Origin: Izhakiella australiensis
Lineage (GTDB): Bacteria > Pseudomonadota > Gammaproteobacteria > Enterobacterales > Enterobacteriaceae
Length of the DNA: 64,000 bases
Assembly (NCBI RefSeq): GCF_002006995.1
Contig: NZ_MRUL01000005.1
Coordinates: forward strand, 124,001 to 188,000
Direction of reading: 5' to 3'
The translations under genes were made by a program, and so were the position numbers. A model generated the notes under the pieces. That model saw nothing but the letters and a program-made list of their open reading frames with translations, was not told the DNA's origin and did no database searches. Within the stretch, counting starts at the first letter, position 1. Each line of letters opens with the position of its first letter. Positions 34,946 through 48,453 of the stretch are shown here, in pieces.

Positions 34946-36408
34946 AAAAAATAACCCTGGCCCAGCGGCTGACGCTGGTTTTTGCCCTTCTGCTGCTAGG
35001 TTGCAGCGCACTAACGGTCTGGATCCAGTATCAAAACCGCAACCGCTACAGCGATGCCATGATTCAGAATTTATCGCGCAATCTGGCCACCAGTATTGCG
35101 CAGAACCGGGTGCTGATGAATGCCCGGGGCACCGAGCAAACAGCCCTGAAAGCCTTGTTTAGCCAGATGATGGCCTACAATCCTAGCGTTGAAGTTTACC
35201 TCATTGATAATAAAGGAAATATATTGGCGGATGCCGCTCCTGCCGGGCATATCAGGCGGCAGAGAATTTCCTTGACGCCGCTACATCAGTTGCTGGCAGG
35301 GAAAACGCTGCCGGTATATGGCGACGATCCCCGCAGTGTCCGGCGCCAGAAGGTATTCAGCGCCACCCAGCTCAGGGTTGACGGCAAGCCGGCCGGTTAC
35401 CTGTACGTTATTTTGCAAGGCGAAGATTACAACCAGCTAAATCACGATGCGTTATCCAGCGCCCTGCAACACTCGATGCTGTGGTCGGTCGCTATCATCC
35501 TGCTGTGCGGTCTGATTGCCGGCAGCTTCGCTTTTTGGTGGGTGACCCGTCCGGTACGCAATCTCACCCGTCAAGTCAGCCAGCTGGATAATCACAGCCA
35601 GCAGCTTATTGAACGCCTTGCTGCCTCACCTTTACCCCGCCAGCAGGATGAAGTAGCCCAGCTGCGTACGGCGTTTATTAATCTGGCCCGCCATATTTCC
35701 GAACAGTGGACATCGCTGGCCTTGAAAGATGACCAGCGGCGCGAGTTTATTGCCAATATCTCCCACGATCTGCGTACCCCCCTGATGTCTGTTCAGGGCT
35801 ATCTGGAAACGCTATCGGTAAAAAGCCACAGCCTGAGCGATGCGGAGCGCCGGCGCTATCTTAGTATTGCGCTAATCGAGAGTGAGAAAGTCGGCGCGCT
35901 GGCGCAGCAGCTGTTTGAACTGGCTCGCCTGGAACACGGTGTAGTGACGCCACAGTGCGAACGCTTTTCGCTGCCGGATCTGGTGCAGGATGTTATACAA
36001 AAATTTGAGCTGCCGATGACCCGGCACCGTCAAGCGCTGCGCGTTGAAATCGCAAAGCCTTTACCGCTGGTCGATGCCGATATGTCAATGATTGAGCGCG
36101 TGCTGACTAACCTGATTGATAATGCGATCAGGCATACTCCCGACGAGGGTGAGATCCGTTTACATATCTGGAATGAAGCGCAGCAACTCGTCATTGAAGT
36201 TGCTGACAGTGGTCCGGGGATCGCTGCAGAATTGAAAGCTACCTTGTTCGAGCGCCCCTCAATCAGCGACGCCAGTCGTCGGGACAACGGCGGCTTAGGA
36301 TTGATGATAGTCAGGCGCATGCTGCAACTACATCAGGGCGATATTCGCTTAATTGATGTGCCGACCGGCGCCTGTTTCCGCTTGTTCATCCCGGTTCAGC
36401 TTGATTAA
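34942..36408 (+). CDS. sensor histidine kinase
   Basis: This 488-residue membrane kinase has helix 1 at about 12-32, a periplasmic sensor of about 140 residues, and helix 2 at about 176-198. A HAMP linker and a HisKA domain follow with the phosphorylated His at about 274 in FIANISHDLRTPLM. The HATPase domain has N-box LIDNAIRHTPDEG, DSGPGIA and NGGLGLMIVRRML. It is the partner of the preceding response regulator. The signal is unknown. The neighbouring periplasmic redox operon suggests oxidative or chlorine stress as a candidate (inference). Confidence 0.92.
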   Translation: MKKITLAQRLTLVFALLLLGCSALTVWIQYQNRNRYSDAMIQNLSRNLATSIAQNRVLMNARGTEQTALKALFSQMMAYNPSVEVYLIDNKGNILADAAPAGHIRRQRISLTPLHQLLAGKTLPVYGDDPRSVRRQKVFSATQLRVDGKPAGYLYVILQGEDYNQLNHDALSSALQHSMLWSVAIILLCGLIAGSFAFWWVTRPVRNLTRQVSQLDNHSQQLIERLAASPLPRQQDEVAQLRTAFINLARHISEQWTSLALKDDQRREFIANISHDLRTPLMSVQGYLETLSVKSHSLSDAERRRYLSIALIESEKVGALAQQLFELARLEHGVVTPQCERFSLPDLVQDVIQKFELPMTRHRQALRVEIAKPLPLVDADMSMIERVLTNLIDNAIRHTPDEGEIRLHIWNEAQQLVIEVADSGPGIAAELKATLFERPSISDASRRDNGGLGLMIVRRMLQLHQGDIRLIDVPTGACFRLFIPVQLD

Positions 36409-36474
36409 TGGGATGAAACTCAGCGTAGCTAAGCTCGCCGGAGCCTGGGATCCTGCTGGTTATAATCAGGCGAG

Positions 36475-36498
36475 CCGGGCTTGACATCAGCAGCCCGG
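36475..36498. terminator. stem-loop between kinase gene and yidA
   Basis: CCGGGCT (36475-36481) and AGCCCGG (36492-36498) form a perfect 7-bp stem with a 10-base loop between the convergent kinase and yidA genes. No U-run follows on either strand. Confidence 0.4.
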
Positions 36499-36509
36499 CC
36501 GCTAAACGG

Positions 36510-37319
36510 TCAGAGAGCAAAACGCTCAATGGCGTAAGCGACGCCGTCTTCCATATTGGTGCGAGTAACAAACTGCGCTGCGGATTTTACTGACTCAATG
36601 GCATTGCCCATAGCGACGCCGGTGCCGGCATATTCGATCATCGCGATATCGTTTTCCTGGTCGCCAATCGCCATAACTTCTTCCGGCTTCAGGCCCAGCA
36701 GCTCAGCCAGCATTTTCACGCCATAACCTTTATTCACCCGCTTATCGAGTATTTCCAGATAATAAGGCGCGCTTTTCAGCAAGGTGTATTTATCGCGTGC
36801 CGCCTGCGGCAGACGGGCGATGGCCGCATCTAACAGCTCGGGCTTGTCAATCATCATCACTTTGGGGAAGGTTAACTGCGGGTCCATTTCCTCCACGCTG
36901 CGATAGCGCACCGCAATACCCGTCAGGTACGACTCGTGGATAGTAAATTCACTGATGTCTTTGTTTGGCGTGTAAAGCGCGGTTTTATCCAGAGCCTGGA
37001 AATGAACGCCAAGTTCGCGCGCTAATGCTTCAAAATAGAGGTAATCGTCAAAGCCAAGGCTGACTTCGGAAACCAGCTCACCATCAGCGGCGCGATGTAC
37101 CAGCGCGCCGTTATAAGAAATTGCGTACTGCTCCTCACGCTGTAAATCAAGCTCCAGCAGATAACGCTCAATGCCAACGTAGGGGCGACCGGTCGCCAGT
37201 ACAACGTTAATACCTTTCGCTTTAGCGGCGGTAATTGCAGCCTTAACGCCCGCAGAGATCTGGTGTTGGGGATTGAGTAAAGTACCATCCATATCAATCG
37301 CAATTAGCTTAATTGCCAT
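36510..37319 (-). CDS. yidA: sugar phosphatase YidA (HAD-IIB, Cof type)
   Basis: This 269-residue Cof-type phosphatase is close to E. coli YidA. Motif I is IAIDMDGTLLNP with nucleophile Asp9 and acid/base Asp11. Motif II is VVLATGRPY, a Lys motif lies near VNKGYGVK, and motif IV is MAIGDQENDIAMIEYAG. The cap domain carries YNGALVH. It acts in the cytoplasm on small phosphorylated sugars. It holds the same place to the left of gyrB as in E. coli, but a dipeptidase gene now separates the two and yidB is absent. Confidence 0.96.
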   Translation of the reverse strand: MAIKLIAIDMDGTLLNPQHQISAGVKAAITAAKAKGINVVLATGRPYVGIERYLLELDLQREEQYAISYNGALVHRAADGELVSEVSLGFDDYLYFEALARELGVHFQALDKTALYTPNKDISEFTIHESYLTGIAVRYRSVEEMDPQLTFPKVMMIDKPELLDAAIARLPQAARDKYTLLKSAPYYLEILDKRVNKGYGVKMLAELLGLKPEEVMAIGDQENDIAMIEYAGTGVAMGNAIESVKSAAQFVTRTNMEDGVAYAIERFAL

Positions 37320-37636
37320 AACGTCCTCGTTGCTGTGAGTTTTACGCTTATCCTAACGTGATCGGCCTCACGTTGACGAGCATTTCGCGCCGCGACTTTT
37401 CCGGAAATACCACCGCGCCACAGCATTCAGGCAACCGAAAAAATCCATAAATTTAGCAAGTTACCCCGTCGCGCCACAAGTTATTAACTTCTTACTTATC
37501 AACAAGTTAAATTACCATTCATTACAAAAACTAACCACAATGGCATAGGGACCGTTTGAGCTAAAACGTGGCCTGCCTTAGCTTTAAATTTGATTGAAAC
37601 ATTTTAAAAATTGTAAAACGGTTACTGGAGCTTTTT
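37320..37636. other. divergent intergenic region, yidA / dipeptidase
   Basis: These 317 bases hold no gene. The half near the dipeptidase is A/T-rich and includes the palindrome AAGTTA-T-TAACTT (37478-37490). A similar AAGTTAAATT lies about 15 bp further on. Together these suggest an operator or an AT-rich promoter. No promoter was fixed. Confidence 0.45.
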
Positions 37637-39103
37637 ATGAAAGTCAGCATGCTGGCAGCGGGCATTGCGCTGCTGTGCGTTGGTCAGGCCAACGCCTGTA
37701 CTACGATACTGGTTGGCAACCAGGCAACGAATGACGGTTCTTTTATTATTGCGCGTAACGAAGACTCTTCCGCCACTAACCCCAAGCATATGGTGATTCA
37801 TCCGGCGGTCGCGCAGCAAACCGGCGTGTTTAAATCGCACGATAATGATTTTACCTGGCCTTTACCGCATTCCGCGCTGCGCTATACGGCCATTCATGAC
37901 GATAACACCCAGGATCAATCAATGGGCGAGGCGGGCTTCAACTCCGCCGGGGTCGGCATGTCGGCTACCGAAACGATCTATAACGGCGCGCAGGCGCTGA
38001 AGTACGATCCCTACGTCGTTAAAACCGGCATTACCGAAGATTCCATTCAGACGGTGGTGCTGCCTTATATTCACAGCGCGCGCGAGGGCGTGGAGCTGCT
38101 TGGTCACATTATTGAGCAAAAAGGCGCCGGCGAAGGCTTTGGCGTAGCCTTTATTGACGATCACAGCATCTGGTATCTGGAAACCGGCAGCGGCCACCAG
38201 TGGATGGCCACGCGCCTGCCGGCGGATACGTATTTCATTTCGGCCAATCAGGGGCGGTTACAGCAGTACAACCCGCAGGATAAGCACAACTACCTGGCTT
38301 CACCAACGCTAATCGCCTTTGCTGAAAAGCACGGACTGTATCAGGCGGACAAGGGTCCGTTTAACTTTCATCAGGCCTACTCGGAAGATACCGCCAACGA
38401 CGTAACCTATAACTACCCGCGCGTCTGGGCGCTGCAGCACCAGTTTAATCCGACGCTAACAACCCAGGTTACCGACGGTAAGCAGTTCCCGGTATTTCTG
38501 CAGCCGGCGCACAAGATCAGCGTTGCCGACGTTGAGAAAGCGCTGCAAAACCACTACCAGGGCACCCCCCATGACCCCTATGCCAATAACAATCCGCAGG
38601 AGCCCTGGCGCCCGGTTTCCGTATTCCGCGCCCAGGAGTCGCACGTACTTCAGGTTCGCCCTAAGCTGCCGCGAGCGATTGGCGACGTGGAATATGTCGC
38701 CTTCGGCATGCCGTCGCTGAGCGTCTACCTGCCCTACTACGCCGGCATGACGCATTACCTGCCGGGTTATGATAAGGGCACCGGTAACGCCAGCCCGGAT
38801 TCCGTTCCCTGGCAGTACCGCGTGCTGCAGACGCTGGTGATGCAGGATTACAACGCCTACGCGCCGGACGTACAGCGCGCTTATCAGGCGTTCCAGCAGC
38901 AGACAGCGACCCGCCAGCACGCTATGGAGCAGGCGTACCTGAAGGCGTATAAAACCGAGCCGAAAAAAGCGACGCAGATTATTCAGAAGTTTGAAGATAA
39001 AACCATGACGGATGCGCTGGCGTTAACGCATAAGCTAACCTGGCAGGTACTGACCAAAATGACCCATAACACCGATATGAAGTATCACTTCGAAGGCGCC
39101 TGA
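37637..39103 (+). CDS. secreted C69-family dipeptidase
   Basis: This 488-residue N-terminal-nucleophile hydrolase starts MKVSMLAAGIALLCVGQANA, a signal peptide of 20 residues. It is followed directly by Cys21 in CTTILVGNQAT, the expected catalytic nucleophile exposed by cleavage. Further family marks are GSFIIARNEDS, GVGMSATETIYN and GFGVAFIDDHSIWYLETGSGHQW. Peptidase family C69 (PepD-type, formerly U34) cleaves dipeptides. The signal peptide places this one in the periplasm. It is not part of the E. coli order at this site. Confidence 0.9.
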   Translation: MKVSMLAAGIALLCVGQANACTTILVGNQATNDGSFIIARNEDSSATNPKHMVIHPAVAQQTGVFKSHDNDFTWPLPHSALRYTAIHDDNTQDQSMGEAGFNSAGVGMSATETIYNGAQALKYDPYVVKTGITEDSIQTVVLPYIHSAREGVELLGHIIEQKGAGEGFGVAFIDDHSIWYLETGSGHQWMATRLPADTYFISANQGRLQQYNPQDKHNYLASPTLIAFAEKHGLYQADKGPFNFHQAYSEDTANDVTYNYPRVWALQHQFNPTLTTQVTDGKQFPVFLQPAHKISVADVEKALQNHYQGTPHDPYANNNPQEPWRPVSVFRAQESHVLQVRPKLPRAIGDVEYVAFGMPSLSVYLPYYAGMTHYLPGYDKGTGNASPDSVPWQYRVLQTLVMQDYNAYAPDVQRAYQAFQQQTATRQHAMEQAYLKAYKTEPKKATQIIQKFEDKTMTDALALTHKLTWQVLTKMTHNTDMKYHFEGA

Positions 39104-39139
39104 TCGGACGATTTCCGCCTGCGGCGGAGCTGAAAAAAC

Positions 39140-39166
39140 AAAGGGCAGCCCGTTGGGCTACCCTTT
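39140..39166 (-). terminator. rho-independent terminator of the dnaA-dnaN-recF-gyrB transcript
   Basis: AAAGGG.AGCCC-GTT-GGGCT.CCCTTT forms a long stem with one internal mismatch. On the minus strand it is followed by GTTTTTTC, 20 bp past the gyrB stop. On the plus strand it may also slow transcripts of the dipeptidase gene. Confidence 0.85.
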
Positions 39167-39185
39167 GCTGGTTACTGAAACACCG

Positions 39186-42697
<3,512 letters not shown>

Positions 42698-42889
42698 ATA
42701 TCGAGTTGCTCGCTGGAAGTTGCACTTATGTAGTGACTTTCATTTAACAGACAAAAATGCAGGCTGAGCCGGGGCGTTAACGTTGCAGGCAGATTGCGCT
42801 TCGCCAGCGCAGCCGCCAGCGCGAACAGGGAGTACCTGACGATGGCGCCCCCTGCCGGAACGCAAGCTGGCCCGAGGTTAAAAACAACG
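42698..42889 (-). other. spacer between dnaN and recF
   Basis: This 192-bp stretch lies inside an operon that is normally tight. An 83-codon frame runs across it from inside dnaN into recF. It has no ribosome site and its product looks like no known protein, so I do not call it a gene. The spacer may carry an internal recF promoter. Confidence 0.5.
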
Positions 42890-43990
42890 TTACAGGCGCA
42901 TGGGCATGACAACGTAAGACGCCGCCTGACTGGCTGCATCTTCGATCTGCACGCTGGACACCGAGTCGGTCAATAGCAAGCGCACATTCTCGCATTTCAG
43001 GGCGTTCAGCACGTCCAGCACGTAGCTGACGTTGAAACCGATTTCCAGATCGCTGCCGCCGTAAGTCACATCCAGCTGCTCTTCCGCCTCTTCCTGTTCC
43101 GGGTTATTTGCCGTGATTTTTAGCTGATTTTCGGTGATATACAGGCGAACGCCGCGAAACTTCTCGTTTGATAAAATCGCGGCGCGGGCAAAGGCCTGTT
43201 TAAGAATATCGCAGCCCGCTTCGAGGGTTTTATCCGGATTTTTCGGCAAAACGCGGCGATAATCAGGAAAACGACCGTCAACCAGCTTGGAAGTGAAGAT
43301 AAAATCGCCAACGTGCGCCCGAATATTGTTGCTGCCGATCTGTACCTGCAGCGAGGCGTCGCCGCCGTCCAGCAGACGCAGTAGCTCAATGACCCCTTTA
43401 CGTGGCACGATCACCGAATGATTTGGCAACGACTGGCCGACCGATAAAGCACAGACCGCCAGGCGGTGGCCGTCGGTGGCGACGGTGCGCAGCTCTTCAC
43501 CTTCAGTTTCAAACAGCATGCCGTTGAGGTAGTAACGCACGTCCTGATGCGCCATGGAAAACTGCGTGGCTTCAATCAGGCGCTTCATGGTTGCCTGCGG
43601 CAGCGTAAACTCCACTTCGCTCTGCCAGTCATCAAGATTGGGGAAATCGCTGGCAGGCAGGGTGGATAGCGAAAAGCGGCTGCGACCTGAGCGCACCAGC
43701 ATCCGCTCGCCTTCGAGCACCACGCTGATTTCCGCACCGTCGGGCAGGCCGCGGCAGATATCAAGAAACTTACGCGCCGGAACGGTAGTGGAACCGGGTT
43801 CATGGTCCTGGCTCAACGCCACGCGTGCCACCATTTCCATTTCAAGATCGGTGCCCGTCAGCAGCAGCGAACCTTCGTTCACCTGCAACAATAAATTGCC
43901 CAAAATCGGCAAAGTAGGGCGTCCGCCCAGCGGGCCGCTTACCTGTTGAAGCGGCTTCAGTAAATGCTCACGTTCTACAATAAATTTCAT
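42890..43990 (-). CDS. dnaN: DNA polymerase III sliding clamp (beta subunit)
   Basis: This 366-residue protein has the same length as E. coli DnaN. The dimer forms the ring that tethers polymerases to DNA. The N-terminus MKFIVEREHLLKPLQQVSG and the clamp blocks GRPTLPILGNLLL and ATDGHRLAVC are present, as is the C-terminal VVMPMRL that lines the protein-binding pocket. It starts five bases after the dnaA stop in the dnaA-dnaN-recF-gyrB operon. Confidence 0.99.
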   Translation of the reverse strand: MKFIVEREHLLKPLQQVSGPLGGRPTLPILGNLLLQVNEGSLLLTGTDLEMEMVARVALSQDHEPGSTTVPARKFLDICRGLPDGAEISVVLEGERMLVRSGRSRFSLSTLPASDFPNLDDWQSEVEFTLPQATMKRLIEATQFSMAHQDVRYYLNGMLFETEGEELRTVATDGHRLAVCALSVGQSLPNHSVIVPRKGVIELLRLLDGGDASLQVQIGSNNIRAHVGDFIFTSKLVDGRFPDYRRVLPKNPDKTLEAGCDILKQAFARAAILSNEKFRGVRLYITENQLKITANNPEQEEAEEQLDVTYGGSDLEIGFNVSYVLDVLNALKCENVRLLLTDSVSSVQIEDAASQAASYVVMPMRL

Positions 43991-43994
43991 AGCG

Positions 43995-45389
43995 TCAGGA
44001 AGATAATGTTCTGATTAAATTTGAGAAATCTTCTTTAATGTCGTGACTTTCTTCACGCAGCTGCTCGATTTTGCGGCAGGCGTGCAGCACCGTCGTATGG
44101 TCACGACCCCCGAAAGCATCGCCGATTTCCGGCAGGCTGTGGTTCGTCAGCTCCTTCGCCAGCGCCATCGCCATCTGACGGGGGCGCGCTACCGAACGTG
44201 AACGGCGTTTTGACAACAGGTCGGCAACTTTGATTTTGTAATATTCCGCCACTGTTTTTTGAATATTATCAATGGTGACCAGCTTTTCCTGCAGCGCCAG
44301 CAGGTCACGCAGCGCCTCGCGCACAAAGTCGATAGTAATGGCGCGGCCGGTAAAATTAGCATTGGCGATAACCCGGTTCAGCGCGCCTTCCAGCTCACGT
44401 ACGTTGGAGCGCAGCCGCTTGGCGATAAAAAAAGCCACCTCACCAGGCAGACGAATGTCATTTTCGTCGGCTTTTTTCATCAGGATCGCAACCCGCGTTT
44501 CCAGCTCGGGCGGCTCAATGGCCACGGTCAGCCCCCAGCCAAAGCGCGACTTCAGGCGATCTTCAACCCCGTTAATCTCTTTCGGATAGCGATCGGAGGT
44601 TAAAATAATCTGTTGATTACCTTCAAGCAACGCATTGAAGGTGTGAAAAAATTCTTCCTGCGAGCGCTCTTTATTGGCAAAGAACTGAATATCATCGATC
44701 AGCAGCGCGTCGACCGAACGATAGTAGCGCTTGAACTCTTCGATCGCATTGTTCTGCAGCGCTTTCACCATATCCTGCACGAAGCGCTCCGAGTGCATAT
44801 AAACCACCCTGGCGTTAGGCTTGCGCGCAACGATGCCGTTGCCGACCGCATGCAGCAGGTGGGTTTTGCCAAGACCGGTGCCGCCATAAAGGAACAACGG
44901 ATTATAAGCCCCGCCGGGATTGTCCGCCACCTGACGCGCCGCCGCGCGAGCCAGCTGGTTTGATTTACCCTCGACGAAGTTATCGAAATTATGCTTGGTA
45001 TTCACGTTGGAGCGATAGGAATGCTCGGCGGGCGCCGGCAGGTTATCCCAGCTTGGCCGGACGGTTGCCGCCGGACGGGCGCTGCCTGCAGACACCGCGC
45101 TGGCGCTGGCGGCCACCGCCGGCTGGCTGATGGTCTGAGTAACAGGTTTGCTACCGACCTCAAAGCGCAGCAACGGCGCGTCAACGCCACAAAAGTCGTT
45201 TAATAAGCCATTGATATTATTTAGATACTTATCTCTTACCCAGTCGAGCACAAACCTGTTGGGCGCGTACAAAGCGAGCGTATTGTCATAAAGTTCGGCC
45301 TGAAGTGGACGTATCCACATGCTGAATTCAGTGGCAGGTAGGTCATCCTGCAATCGGGCAAGGCACTGTTGCCATAGCGAAAGTGACAC
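43995..45389 (-). CDS. dnaA: chromosomal replication initiator DnaA
   Basis: This 464-residue protein is read from GTG at 45389, behind GGAG, exactly as in E. coli where dnaA also starts at GTG. A start four codons upstream is rejected. Domain I ([19 protein letters not shown]) binds DnaB and DiaA, and a variable Ala-rich linker follows at about 85-130. The AAA+ domain has [16 protein letters not shown] at about 170 and [12 protein letters not shown]. Domain IV has the DnaA-box-reading helix [19 protein letters not shown]. It opens oriC. The upstream region holds a DnaA box and many Dam sites, in keeping with autoregulation and SeqA control. Confidence 0.99.
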   Translation of the reverse strand: MSLSLWQQCLARLQDDLPATEFSMWIRPLQAELYDNTLALYAPNRFVLDWVRDKYLNNINGLLNDFCGVDAPLLRFEVGSKPVTQTISQPAVAASASAVSAGSARPAATVRPSWDNLPAPAEHSYRSNVNTKHNFDNFVEGKSNQLARAAARQVADNPGGAYNPLFLYGGTGLGKTHLLHAVGNGIVARKPNARVVYMHSERFVQDMVKALQNNAIEEFKRYYRSVDALLIDDIQFFANKERSQEEFFHTFNALLEGNQQIILTSDRYPKEINGVEDRLKSRFGWGLTVAIEPPELETRVAILMKKADENDIRLPGEVAFFIAKRLRSNVRELEGALNRVIANANFTGRAITIDFVREALRDLLALQEKLVTIDNIQKTVAEYYKIKVADLLSKRRSRSVARPRQMAMALAKELTNHSLPEIGDAFGGRDHTTVLHACRKIEQLREESHDIKEDFSNLIRTLSS

Positions 45390-46132
<743 letters not shown>

Positions 46133-46149
46133 TAAAAGCTAACCGCTGA

Positions 46150-46509
46150 GTGGTTAAGCTCGCATTTCCCAGGGAGTTACGTTTGTTGACTCCCACTCAT
46201 TTCACTTACGTCTTCCAGCAGCCACAACGGGCTGGCACGCCGCAAATTACCATTCTCGGCCGCCTTAACTCGCTGGGGCATCCCCGTATCGGTCTCACCG
46301 TCGCGAAAAAAAATGTTAAGCGCGCGCACGAACGCAATCGGATCAAGCGTCTGACCCGTGAAAGCTTTCGCCTGCGCCAGCACGAACTTCCCGCCATGGA
46401 TTTTGTGGTGGTCGCGAAGAAAGGGGTCGCCGAGCTTGATAACCGGGCGCTGGCTGAAGCGTTGGAGAAGCTATGGCGTCGTCATTGTCGCCTGGCGCGC
46501 GGCTCCTGA
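46150..46509 (+). CDS. rnpA: ribonuclease P protein component
   Basis: This 119-residue basic protein binds the RNase P RNA and helps it mature the 5' ends of tRNAs. It starts at GTG (46150), as E. coli rnpA does, and has the same length. The RNR signature [17 protein letters not shown] is present. It overlaps yidD by 37 bp in another frame, which is the conserved enterobacterial arrangement. Confidence 0.98.
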   Translation: MVKLAFPRELRLLTPTHFTYVFQQPQRAGTPQITILGRLNSLGHPRIGLTVAKKNVKRAHERNRIKRLTRESFRLRQHELPAMDFVVVAKKGVAELDNRALAEALEKLWRRHCRLARGS

Positions 46510-46730
46510 TTGCGCTGATACACGTTTACCAACGTGTCATCAGCCCGCTGCTGGGGCCGCGCTGCCGCTTTTATCCCAGCTGCTCAAATTATGGCATTGA
46601 GGCGCTGCGCCGCTTTGGCATAGTAAAAGGCAGTTGGTTGACGATGAAACGCGTATTAAAATGCCACCCTTTACATCCGGGTGGTGACGATCCGGTGCCA
46701 CAAAAAACCGACGATAACAGAGAACATTAA
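46473..46730 (+). CDS. yidD: membrane protein insertion efficiency factor YidD
   Basis: This 85-residue protein of the YidD family has an amphipathic N-terminal helix and the conserved Cys/Pro block [19 protein letters not shown], followed by [20 protein letters not shown]. It assists YidC-dependent insertion at the inner membrane. It overlaps the end of rnpA and is followed two bases later by yidC. Confidence 0.97.
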   Translation: MASSLSPGARLLIALIHVYQRVISPLLGPRCRFYPSCSNYGIEALRRFGIVKGSWLTMKRVLKCHPLHPGGDDPVPQKTDDNREH

Positions 46731-46732
46731 CG

Positions 46733-48379
46733 ATGGATTCGCAACGTAATCTTTTTCTCATCGCTTTTCTGTTCGTGTCTTTTCTGATCTGGCAAGCCTG
46801 GCAGACGGACCACGCTCCGCAGCCTCAGCAAACCCAGACGACACAGAACACGACCAGCGCAGCCGGTGATGCAGCCGACCAGGGCGTACCCGCCAGCGGG
46901 CAGGGTAAAACCATCACCGTTAAGACCGATGTGCTGTCTTTAAAGATTAATACTCGCGGTGGCGATATCGACCAGGCGCAGCTACTTACCTATCCGGACA
47001 AGCTGGGTTCTCCGGCGCCGTTTGAGCTGCTGGAAACCACGCCGAACTTTGTTTATCAGGCACAGAGCGGTTTAACCGGTCGTAATGGCCCGGACAATCC
47101 GAATAACGGCGCCCGCCCGCTGTACACCACTACCCAGGATAGCTTCGAACTCGGTCCGAATGACAGCGAGCTGCGCATTCCGCTGACTTATAAAGCGGAA
47201 AACGGCGCGGTCTATACCAAGACCTTCGTGTTAAAACGCGGTCAGTTCGCCATCAATGTGGATTACCAGGTCGACAACACCACCCAGCAGCCGCTGGAAG
47301 TGTCAATGTTCGGTCAGTTGAAGCAGACCATTGATTTACCCAAGCATCGCGATACCGGCAATAACAACTTCGCGCTGCACACTTTCCGCGGTATTGCTTA
47401 TTCCAGCAATAAAACTAACTACGAGAAAGTGAAGTTTGACACCGTTGCCGACAACGAACTGCTGGACGCCAAAACGCCTAACGGCTGGGTTGCGATGCTC
47501 CAGCAGTATTTCGCCACCGCCTGGGTTCCACGCACCAGCGGCGACAACACGCTGTATACCTCTAACCTTGGCAATGGCCTGGCGGCCGTGGGTTATAAAT
47601 CAGCGCCGGTAACCGTCGCGCCCGGCAGCCAGCAGCAGCTTGCCGCCACGCTGTGGGTCGGCCCGGAGATTCAGGACAAAATGGCTGCCATTGCGCCGCA
47701 TCTTGACCTGACCGTTGATTATGGCTGGCTGTGGTTTATTTCTCAGCCGCTGTTCAAGCTGCTGAAGTTCCTGCACAGCTTTATCGGTAATTGGGGCTGG
47801 TCAATTATCGCCATCACCTTTATCGTGCGCGGCATCATGTATCCGCTGACCAGAGCGCAGTACACCTCAATGGCCAAGATGCGCATGCTGCAGCCGAAAA
47901 TTCAGGCAATGCGTGAGCGTATTGGTGAAGATAAGCAGCGCATGAGTCAGGAAATGATGGCGCTGTACAAAGCGGAAAAGGTCAACCCGTTGGGCGGCTG
48001 CTTCCCGCTGATTATCCAGATGCCGATCTTCCTGGCGCTGTACTATATGCTGTCCGGCTCCGTTGAGCTGCGCCACGCGCCGTGGGCCTTGTGGATCCAT
48101 GACCTGTCCGCCCAGGACCCGTACTACATTCTGCCGATTCTGATGGGCATGACGATGTTCTTCATTCAGAAAATGTCGCCGACTACCGTCACCGATCCGA
48201 TGCAGCAAAAGATTATGACCTTTATGCCGGTCATCTTTACCGTCTTCTTCCTGTGGTTCCCGTCAGGTCTGGTGCTGTACTATATCGTCAGCAACCTGGT
48301 CACCATCCTTCAGCAGCAGCTGATTTATCGCGGGCTGGAAAAACGCGGCCTGCATAGCCGGGATAAGAAAAAAGCATAA
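46733..48379 (+). CDS. yidC: membrane protein insertase YidC
   Basis: This 548-residue insertase has E. coli length. Membrane segment 1 is at about 5-22 ([18 protein letters not shown]), a large periplasmic P1 domain spans about 60-340, and five further helices form the conserved core. The positively charged C1 loop is [17 protein letters not shown], followed by [21 protein letters not shown]. The basic tail is [15 protein letters not shown]. It inserts small membrane proteins alone or with SecYEG. Confidence 0.98.
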   Translation: MDSQRNLFLIAFLFVSFLIWQAWQTDHAPQPQQTQTTQNTTSAAGDAADQGVPASGQGKTITVKTDVLSLKINTRGGDIDQAQLLTYPDKLGSPAPFELLETTPNFVYQAQSGLTGRNGPDNPNNGARPLYTTTQDSFELGPNDSELRIPLTYKAENGAVYTKTFVLKRGQFAINVDYQVDNTTQQPLEVSMFGQLKQTIDLPKHRDTGNNNFALHTFRGIAYSSNKTNYEKVKFDTVADNELLDAKTPNGWVAMLQQYFATAWVPRTSGDNTLYTSNLGNGLAAVGYKSAPVTVAPGSQQQLAATLWVGPEIQDKMAAIAPHLDLTVDYGWLWFISQPLFKLLKFLHSFIGNWGWSIIAITFIVRGIMYPLTRAQYTSMAKMRMLQPKIQAMRERIGEDKQRMSQEMMALYKAEKVNPLGGCFPLIIQMPIFLALYYMLSGSVELRHAPWALWIHDLSAQDPYYILPILMGMTMFFIQKMSPTTVTDPMQQKIMTFMPVIFTVFFLWFPSGLVLYYIVSNLVTILQQQLIYRGLEKRGLHSRDKKKA

Positions 48380-48412
48380 CGGCAGGCGTTAAACGCAGGC
48401 GTAGTCATCATA

Positions 48413-48442
48413 AAGGCGGTCAGCAGACCGCCTTATTTTTTT
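48413..48442 (+). terminator. rho-independent terminator between yidC and mnmE
   Basis: AAGGCGGTC and GACCGCCTT form a 9-bp stem with an AGCA loop, followed by ATTTTTTT. It lies 34 bp past the yidC stop and 12 bp before mnmE, so mnmE either depends on readthrough or has its own promoter. Confidence 0.9.
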
Positions 48443-48453
48443 AAGAGGCGAGC

